From contig JASHWA010000128.1 in the NCBI GenBank assembly GCA_030044325.1, positions 1 to 5,249 of the forward strand: 5,249 nucleotides of DNA, given 5' to 3'. Below the pieces are notes generated by a model that saw only the letters and a list, made by a program, of their open reading frames with translations, searched no databases and had not been told where the DNA came from. The stretch comes from Bryobacteraceae bacterium. Its GTDB lineage: Bacteria; Acidobacteriota; Terriglobia; Bryobacterales; Bryobacteraceae. The position numbers were made by a program, and so were the translations under genes. Below, piece after piece: positions 1 to 4,121 of the stretch (position 1 is its first letter; every line of letters begins with the position of its first letter).

Positions 1-1066
1 GACGCCGCCGATGGGCTGGAACAGCTGGAACAAATTCCACACGCGGGTGAGCGACGAGATTGTGCGCGGCGTGGCGGACGCGATCGCGTCGAACGGGATG
101 CGCGAGGCCGGCTACGTGTACATCACCATCGACGACACCTGGGAAGGCGAGCGCGACGCGAACGGCGTGCTGCATTCGAACAACAAGTTTCCGGACATGA
201 AGGCGCTCGCCGATTATGTGCATTCGAAGGGGTTGAAGCTGGGGATTTATTCGGGCCCCGGGCCGACGACGTGCCAGGGATACGAAGCGAGCGGCGGGCA
301 CGAAGAGCAGGACGCGAAAACTTTCGCCGAATGGGGCGTCGATTATTTGAAGTACGACTGGTGCGGGGCGCGGATGCTGTATTCGGAAGCGGAGGAGCAG
401 GCGGTGTATCAGCGGATGGGCGATGCGCTGGCGGCGTCGGGACGGAAAATCGTGTTCAGCCTGTGCCAGTACGGTCGCGACGAGGTGTGGAAATGGGGGC
501 CGAAAGCCGGCGGAAACCTGTGGCGCACGACGGGGGATATCAGCGACCGGTGGGACTCGATGGAGCGCATCGGATTCAGCCAGAACGATCTCGCGCCGTA
601 CGCAGGGCCGGGGCATTGGAACGATCCGGACATGCTGGAAGTGGGAAACGGCGGCATGACGAACGTCGAATACCGGACGCATTTTTCGCTGTGGTCGATG
701 CTGGCGGCGCCGCTGATCGCGGGCAACGACGTGCGCGAGATGACGCCCGAGATTCGCGAGATTTTACTGAATCGCGAGGTGATCGCGATCGACCAGGACA
801 AGCTCGGAAAGCAGGCGACGCGCGCGGGGACGAGCGGCGACCAGGAGATTTGGACGCGGCCGCTGGCGGGTGGCGATACCGCGGTCGCGCTGTTCAATCG
901 GGGCAAAGAGGCGGCGTCGATGACGGTGAACTGGAGCGCGCTGGGGATGAAGAATCCGTCGCGCGGGCGGGATGTGTGGCTGCACCGGGATGTGAAGCTC
1001 GCCGGGGGCAGCTACACGTCCGAGGTTCCGTCGCATGGAGTGGTGCTGCTGCGGGTCAAGAAGTAG
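1..1066 (+). CDS. Alpha-galactosidase, glycoside hydrolase family 27 (5'-truncated by window start)
   Basis: Retaining glycoside hydrolase expected to release terminal alpha-linked galactose from oligosaccharides, galactomannans or glycoconjugates. The frame is open to the left edge and reads Thr-Pro-Pro before the Met at position 11, giving the family's N-terminal TPPMGWNSW motif, so that Met is internal and the true start (probably with a signal peptide) lies upstream. Numbering from this Met over 351 residues: IDDTW at 40-44 (substrate-binding Asp pair), YLKYDWC at 112-118 with Asp116 as the predicted nucleophile, WRTTGDI at 171-177 with Asp176 as the predicted acid/base by alignment to human GLA Asp231, and WNDPDML at 203-209. 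The (beta/alpha)8 barrel ends near AIDQDKLGKQ (259-268), followed by the short C-terminal beta domain (about 270-351) typical of GH27. The stop is TAG at 1064-1066. All catalytic residues are present. Specificity for galactose over N-acetylgalactosamine or arabinopyranose is inferred only from family membership. Confidence 0.95.
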   Translation, partial: TPPMGWNSWNKFHTRVSDEIVRGVADAIASNGMREAGYVYITIDDTWEGERDANGVLHSNNKFPDMKALADYVHSKGLKLGIYSGPGPTTCQGYEASGGHEEQDAKTFAEWGVDYLKYDWCGARMLYSEAEEQAVYQRMGDALAASGRKIVFSLCQYGRDEVWKWGPKAGGNLWRTTGDISDRWDSMERIGFSQNDLAPYAGPGHWNDPDMLEVGNGGMTNVEYRTHFSLWSMLAAPLIAGNDVREMTPEIREILLNREVIAIDQDKLGKQATRAGTSGDQEIWTRPLAGGDTAVALFNRGKEAASMTVNWSALGMKNPSRGRDVWLHRDVKLAGGSYTSEVPSHGVVLLRVKK

Positions 1067-1077
1067 CAGCGCGCAGA

Positions 1078-1983
1078 TCAGCGATGCCTGATGAAGGTTC
1101 CGTCCTGGAGCTCCGAGATCGCTTCGCGCAGCTCGGCCTGGGTGTTCATGACGATGGGACCGTACCAGGCCACCGGCTCCTCGATGGGGCGGCCGGAGAC
1201 GAGCAGAAAACGAATGCCTTGGGGTCCGGCATGGACCGAGATCTCGTCGCCGCGGTCGAACAGGACGAGGGAGTGATTTTTGGCGTCGTAGGACGCGGGC
1301 GCGTCGGGTTTGGATACGTTTTCGGTGAGAACGGCGCGCGGATCGGAGGCATCGCGGAAGGCGCCTGATCCGGCGAAGACGTAGGCGAAGGCGTTGCGCG
1401 CGGTCTCGATGGCGAGGCGCTTGCGCTTGCCGGCGGGAACGAAGATGTCGAGATAGCTGGGATCGGCGGCGACGCCTTCGACCGGTCCTTTCCGGCCCCA
1501 GAATTCGCCGCAGATGACGCGCACCTGGGTGCCGTCGTCATCGGTGATTTCGGGGATGGCGCTCGAAGGGATGTCCTGGTAGCGCGGGTCGGTCATTTTG
1601 AGATGGGCGGGAAGGTTGGCCCAGAGCTGGAAGCCGTGCATGCGGCCCTGAGCGTCGCCTTTGGGCATCTCCTGATGAAGAATGCCGCTGCCGGCGGTCA
1701 TCCATTGGACGTCGCCCGCGGTCATTTTTCCCTTATTGCCGAGGCTGTCGCCGTGCTCGACCGAGCCAGCGAGAACGTAGGTGATGGTCTCGATTCCGCG
1801 GTGGGGGTGCCACGGAAATCCGGCCAGGTAATCGGCGGGATTGTCGTTGCGGAAATCGTCGAGCAACAGGAACGGATCGAAATCCCTGGTTTTGCCGAAG
1901 CCGAAGGCGCGCTGGAGCTTGACACCGGCGCCTTCAATGGCCGGCTGGGTGTGAATCATTTGACGAACGGGACGTAATGACAT
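1078..1983 (-). CDS. Pirin family protein (bicupin, possible quercetin 2,3-dioxygenase)
   Basis: A 301-residue protein of the pirin family, cytosolic with no signal peptide. The N-terminal cupin holds HPHRGIET at residues 59-66 and GILHQEMP at 100-107. His59, His61, His103 and Glu105 match the 3-His/1-Glu metal site of human pirin, so an Fe(II)-type metal centre is expected. The C-terminal pirin domain covers about 160-285 and includes GRPIEEPVAWYGPIVMNT (264-281), a strong family signature. Some bacterial pirins have quercetinase activity and others act through protein partners, so the substrate here is unknown. The ATG at 1983-1981 is chosen because AAAGGAG lies 5 bp upstream; the same frame stays open for 96 more codons, but that stretch is low-complexity Ser/Pro/Ala antisense to nothing conserved and overlaps yceI. 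The start lies 10 bp after the yceI stop, so the two genes form an operon. The stop faces that of the galactosidase gene 11 bp away, with no room for a conventional terminator. Confidence 0.95.
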   Translation of the reverse strand: MSLRPVRQMIHTQPAIEGAGVKLQRAFGFGKTRDFDPFLLLDDFRNDNPADYLAGFPWHPHRGIETITYVLAGSVEHGDSLGNKGKMTAGDVQWMTAGSGILHQEMPKGDAQGRMHGFQLWANLPAHLKMTDPRYQDIPSSAIPEITDDDGTQVRVICGEFWGRKGPVEGVAADPSYLDIFVPAGKRKRLAIETARNAFAYVFAGSGAFRDASDPRAVLTENVSKPDAPASYDAKNHSLVLFDRGDEISVHAGPQGIRFLLVSGRPIEEPVAWYGPIVMNTQAELREAISELQDGTFIRHR

Positions 1984-1988
1984 GGATA

Positions 1989-1995
1989 CTCCTTT
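1989..1995 (-). promoter_or_regulatory. Ribosome binding site of the pirin gene
   Basis: Read on the minus strand this is AAAGGAG, a near-consensus Shine-Dalgarno sequence with 5 bp to the ATG at 1983. It overlaps the TAA stop of yceI (1996-1994), so ribosomes ending on yceI sit on the pirin start site. It decides the pirin start against the much longer open frame upstream. Confidence 0.85.
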
Positions 1996-2551
1996 ATGCT
2001 TTGATGAATTGGACGTCCAGCGTGATATGCACGTCGTCGCCGACCAGAACTCCGCCGGCTTCCAGCGCGGCGTTCCAGGTGAGGCCGAAATCGGCGCGGC
2101 TGATTTTCGCGGTGGCGGAGAGGCCGATACGCGTGTTGCCCCAGGGGTCTTTGGCGGGCGGGGTGGGGCCTTCGACGTGAAAGGTGACCGGGCGGGTGAC
2201 GCCGCGGATGGTGAGATCGCCGGTGACGTCGAGCTCGCCGTCGCCTGAGCGGGTGATGCGAGTGGACTCAAAGGTCAGCTCGGGAAATTTTTGGGCGTCG
2301 AAGAAGTCCGCGCTTTTCAGATGCCCGTCGCGCTGGGGTTCGCGCGTGTGGACCGAGGCGGCGTCGATGGAAGCGCGGACGCGCGAGCGGGTGATGTCGG
2401 CTTCATCGAGCGTGAGCGAGCCTTGGAGCGAAGTAAACTGGCCCTTGACGTTGGAGATCATCATGTGCCGGACCTTGAATTCGGCGACGGAGTGGGCCGG
2501 ATCGATGTTCCAAGTGGCGACGGCGGCTTGCGGAGTAGCGGTTGTGCTCAT
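1994..2551 (-). CDS. YceI family lipid/isoprenoid-binding protein, cytosolic form
   Basis: A 185-residue YceI-domain protein, the usual length for the family without a signal peptide. YceI proteins form a lipocalin-like beta barrel that binds long isoprenoid chains such as quinones or polyprenyl lipids. The family blocks are all visible: WNIDPAHSVAEFKVRHMM (14-31), VKGQFTSLQGSL (35-46), the charged segment around REPQRDGHLKSADFFD (70-85), FPELTFEST (89-97), GDLTIRGVTRPVTF (111-124), ATAKISRADFGLTWN (146-160) and the last strand VGDDVHITLDVQF (170-182). The N-terminus (MSTTATPQAAVATW) has no hydrophobic core, unlike periplasmic E. coli YceI, so this copy is predicted to stay in the cytosol. 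The ATG at 2551 is preferred over an in-frame GTG at 2572, because GAGGA lies 11 bp upstream and the extra residues are not conserved-looking. It is first in the operon with pirin and has its own promoter just upstream. Confidence 0.93.
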   Translation of the reverse strand: MSTTATPQAAVATWNIDPAHSVAEFKVRHMMISNVKGQFTSLQGSLTLDEADITRSRVRASIDAASVHTREPQRDGHLKSADFFDAQKFPELTFESTRITRSGDGELDVTGDLTIRGVTRPVTFHVEGPTPPAKDPWGNTRIGLSATAKISRADFGLTWNAALEAGGVLVGDDVHITLDVQFIKA

Positions 2552-2562
2552 GGTGTTTTTGG

Positions 2563-2567
2563 TCCTC
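2563..2567 (-). promoter_or_regulatory. Ribosome binding site of yceI
   Basis: GAGGA on the minus strand, 11 bp from the ATG at 2551. The spacing is at the long end of normal. It lies inside the coding sequence that a GTG start at 2572 would give, which favours the shorter protein. Confidence 0.55.
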
Positions 2568-2591
2568 GGCACATTGGATGCGTGAAAACGA

Positions 2592-2609
2592 TATTCGTTG
2601 CAACGACTA
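2592..2609. promoter_or_regulatory. Predicted MarR operator O2 (yceI-pirin promoter)
   Basis: Plus strand TATTCGTTGCAACGACTA, an 18 bp palindrome centred between 2600 and 2601 with 8 of 9 base pairs matched. The inner 12 bp (TCGTTGCAACGA) are perfectly symmetric. It differs from the copy upstream of marR by a single base (C at 2607 instead of A). It sits between the -35 and -10 elements, so a bound dimer would block RNA polymerase. The assignment to the adjacent MarR protein is inferred from position and from the matched copy. Confidence 0.8.
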
Positions 2610-2616
2610 TTGTCAA
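2592..2616 (+). repeat. 25 bp direct repeat, copy 1
   Basis: Matches 3071-3095 in 24 of 25 positions, same orientation, 479 bp apart. It comprises the 18 bp operator plus the seven bases that carry the minus-strand TTGACA. The two copies flank marR and appear to be a shared promoter/operator cassette. Confidence 0.9.
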
Positions 2617-3056
2617 CCCAGGCGGCTGCGGCAGTCGCTCAACAGTTCGGCGAGCATTTTCAGGCGTTCCGGGCCGAGATGGCCCAACTGCCGGCGGTGG
2701 GCCGCGCGAACCGGGCGATCGAGGCGCGAGAGCGCCGCCAAGCCCTGGGCGGTGACGTGGGTGAGCACCATGCGGCGGTCATCCCGCGGGCGGGTACGCG
2801 CGATGAGGCCGTGTTTTTCCAGGCGATCGAGCAGGCGCGTGATATCGGGGTCGCGAGAAATCATGCGGTTGCCGATCTCGCCGCAGGTCAAACCCTGCGG
2901 GGCGCCGCGCAGGATGCGCAGGACGTTGTATTGCTCGGAGGAAAGATTTTCGGTCTTGAGCACGTCGAACAGCCGGCGCGACAGGAGGTCAGTGGTGCGC
3001 AGCAGGTCGACGAACGCCGTTTCTTCGGGCAAGACGGGCGGGCGGGGAGTCGCCAT
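2613..3056 (-). CDS. MarR family transcriptional regulator
   Basis: A 147-residue winged-helix repressor of the MarR type, normal length for the family. Domains: N-terminal dimerisation helices (about 12-35), helix-turn-helix region around LTCGEIGNRMISRDPDITRL (56-75), then LLDRLEKHGLIARTRPRDDRR (75-95) carrying the recognition-helix end and the wing with the typical D-x-R element, and C-terminal dimerisation helices (about 103-145). Two cysteines are present, Cys58 at the start of the HTH and Cys142 near the C-terminus; neither is at the N-terminal position used by OhrR-type peroxide sensors, so redox sensing is possible but not shown. The ATG at 3056 is chosen because the upstream ATG (3068) lies in the predicted -10 box and the TTG at 3095 lies in the -35 box. 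Matched palindromes in front of this gene and of yceI suggest autoregulation plus control of yceI-pirin. The inducer is unknown. Confidence 0.94.
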   Translation of the reverse strand: MATPRPPVLPEETAFVDLLRTTDLLSRRLFDVLKTENLSSEQYNVLRILRGAPQGLTCGEIGNRMISRDPDITRLLDRLEKHGLIARTRPRDDRRMVLTHVTAQGLAALSRLDRPVRAAHRRQLGHLGPERLKMLAELLSDCRSRLG

Positions 3057-3070
3057 CTCAATCCTCATTT

Positions 3071-3088
3071 TATTCGTTGCAACGAATA
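3071..3088. promoter_or_regulatory. Predicted MarR operator O1 (marR promoter)
   Basis: TATTCGTTGCAACGAATA, a perfect 18 bp palindrome with all 9 base pairs matched, centred between 3079 and 3080. It fills the space between the -35 and -10 elements of the marR promoter. Size and symmetry fit a MarR dimer footprint. Together with O2 it indicates negative autoregulation; direct binding is inferred. Confidence 0.85.
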
Positions 3089-3095
3089 TTGTCAA
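3071..3095 (+). repeat. 25 bp direct repeat, copy 2
   Basis: Partner of the repeat at 2592-2616, with one mismatch (A at 3086 against C at 2607). Similarity stops sharply at both ends, so the duplicated unit is just the -35 element plus operator. Confidence 0.9.
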
Positions 3096-3181
3096 GACAA
3101 ACGCCGGTTTGCGGGTGCGAATTCGTAGGATTGACCCCCGCCCTTACGGGCAGGGCTGTCGGGATTGGCTGTGCGGCTCGC
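3096..3181. other. Intergenic region between the nitrilase gene and the marR promoter, with two small hairpins
   Basis: Two short inverted repeats are visible: CAAAC (3098-3102) with GTTTG (3107-3111) around a 4-base loop, and GCCC (3140-3143) with GGGC (3148-3151) around TTAC. The second could help end nitrilase transcription on the minus strand, but it is followed by a G-run and not by a T-run, so it is not a canonical intrinsic terminator. No small gene was recognised here. Confidence 0.35.
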
Positions 3182-3976
3182 TCACGGTTTGTAGCGTGAC
3201 GCGAGCAGGCCGGTCGCGGCGGCCAGATCGAGGTCGGCGAAAAGCAAACCCTCTTGGCCGTAGGGCTGGCAGGCGAGCAGCGTTCCATCGGGACGAATGA
3301 CGGCCGATGTGGTGGGCGAGCCGGGGCTGGCGCAGTTGGCGGAGGCGAAATAGCAGGTGTTTTCAGCGGCCCGGCACAGCATGGCTTTTTCATGGAACGT
3401 ATTGGCCGGATCGGCGAAGGCGGAAGGGGCGTAGCCGCCGGGTTCGGCTTCATGAAAATGGGGATGAAACACGACCTGGGCGCCGCGGCGCGCGGCCCAG
3501 CGCACCGTTTCCGGATAGCGCCAGCCTTCATGGCAAATGGCGATGCCGAAGGTGAGCGGGCCGGCATGAAAAATGCGGCGGCCGGAACCGGGCGTGTAAA
3601 CCGGCTCTTCGGAGGGATCGATGTGGACTTTATCCTGAAATCCGGCGATGCTTCCGTCGGAGTTGATCACCAGCGCGGCCGGAATCAGCGCGGGGCCTTC
3701 GACGCGCTCGGTTCCGAGAATCACGGCGATGCGCCATGTCCCGGCCACGTGGGCGATGGCGCGCCAGGCATTATCAAGAAAACGCGCATCCGGAGGCGGC
3801 ACGGCGTGGTTCGGCGCGCGATAGCCGGGGACAAAGCATTCGGGAAAACAAATGACAGACGCGCCGCTCGATGAAGCGTCGCAGATCGCGAGGGCGGCGC
3901 GCGCGACCGAGTCCTCGGGCGACGATGGAAAGCGCAGATTGGCGAGCGCGACGCGAAACGCGCTCAAGTTCGACAT
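3182..3976 (-). CDS. Carbon-nitrogen hydrolase (nitrilase superfamily amidase)
   Basis: A 264-residue cytosolic hydrolase of the CN-hydrolase fold, expected to cleave a non-peptide C-N bond such as an amide, carbamoyl group or N-acyl amine. The Glu-Lys-Cys triad is complete: Glu46 in VICFPECFVPGY (41-52), Lys116 in GFQDKVHIDPSEEPVYTPG (112-130) and Cys149 in FGIAICHEGWRYPE (143-156). Glu123/Glu124 fall in the region of the second conserved glutamate. HPHFHEAEPGGY (171-182) follows the cysteine strand and would line the pocket; it may be subgroup-specific. The substrate cannot be named. The start is uncertain: ATG at 3976 gives a protein that opens directly into the first beta strand (FRVALANLRF), but ATG at 3994 and GTG at 4003 are in frame and none has a strong Shine-Dalgarno. 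The gene stands alone on its transcript as far as can be seen, 125 bp before marR and divergent from the transporter gene. Confidence 0.92.
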   Translation of the reverse strand: MSNLSAFRVALANLRFPSSPEDSVARAALAICDASSSGASVICFPECFVPGYRAPNHAVPPPDARFLDNAWRAIAHVAGTWRIAVILGTERVEGPALIPAALVINSDGSIAGFQDKVHIDPSEEPVYTPGSGRRIFHAGPLTFGIAICHEGWRYPETVRWAARRGAQVVFHPHFHEAEPGGYAPSAFADPANTFHEKAMLCRAAENTCYFASANCASPGSPTTSAVIRPDGTLLACQPYGQEGLLFADLDLAAATGLLASRYKP

Positions 3977-4121
3977 TTGCGGGCATTGTCTCATACCATG
4001 CACCCGCGTTCAGAAACCATCGTCAGACCGCTCTCTGTCGCGCGAATTCCTCGCCGCCGCCAACGCGCTCCATAACTGTCGCGCGTCCAGCCGTTGTCGC
4101 GGCTCGGGTTGATTGAGCACA
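3977..4121. other. Divergent intergenic region between the nitrilase and MFS genes
   Basis: This 145 bp gap must hold the promoters of both divergent genes, but no pair of -35 and -10 boxes is convincing on either strand. One 6 bp inverted repeat is present, ACGCGC (4063-4068) and GCGCGT (4081-4086), separated by 12 bases; in such GC-rich DNA it could be chance or an operator. The marR-type palindrome core TCGTTGCAACGA does not occur here, so these genes are probably not in the same regulon. Confidence 0.4.

Larger units (their letters stand above)
2588..2616 (-). promoter_or_regulatory. Predicted sigma-70 type promoter of the yceI-pirin operon
   Basis: Read on the minus strand: TTGACA at 2616-2611, a 17 bp spacer, then TATCGT at 2593-2588. 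The -35 is a perfect consensus; the -10 matches 4 of 6 bases, so the promoter may be weaker than that of marR. Transcription would begin near 2581, leaving a leader of about 30 nt that includes the GAGGA site. The spacer is filled by the predicted MarR operator. The TGA stop of marR (2615-2613) lies inside the -35 hexamer. Confidence 0.75.
3067..3095 (-). promoter_or_regulatory. Predicted sigma-70 type promoter of marR
   Basis: Read on the minus strand: TTGACA at 3095-3090 (perfect consensus), a 17 bp spacer, and TAAAAT at 3072-3067 (5 of 6). The spacer is almost entirely the operator palindrome. The start point would be near 3060-3059, only a few bases before the ATG at 3056, which implies a leaderless or nearly leaderless marR transcript from this promoter. 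Confidence 0.8.

Noticed and set aside
1067..1077. A bidirectional terminator between the galactosidase and pirin genes
   Set aside because: Only 11 bp separate the two stops and no inverted repeat with a T-run is visible there.
271..1368. Long plus-strand open frame (365 codons) overlapping the galactosidase gene
   Set aside because: Arg/Gly/Ala-rich translation without any family motif; it is an out-of-frame shadow of the GH27 gene that runs on antisense to pirin.
1984..2271. N-terminal extension of pirin by 96 codons
   Set aside because: Ser/Pro/Ala-rich, overlaps the conserved YceI coding region in another frame, and the ATG at 1983 has a near-perfect Shine-Dalgarno sequence.
3057..3095. 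Longer MarR N-terminus from a TTG at 3095 or ATG at 3068
   Set aside because: These codons fall in the -35 and -10 boxes of the predicted promoter and translate the operator palindrome; the MarR fold begins normally after the ATG at 3056.
2592..3095. The 25 bp direct repeats as target-site duplications or ends of a mobile element carrying marR
   Set aside because: The repeats are themselves palindromic operators with promoter elements, there is no transposase or terminal inverted repeat, and marR is functionally expected at this spot.
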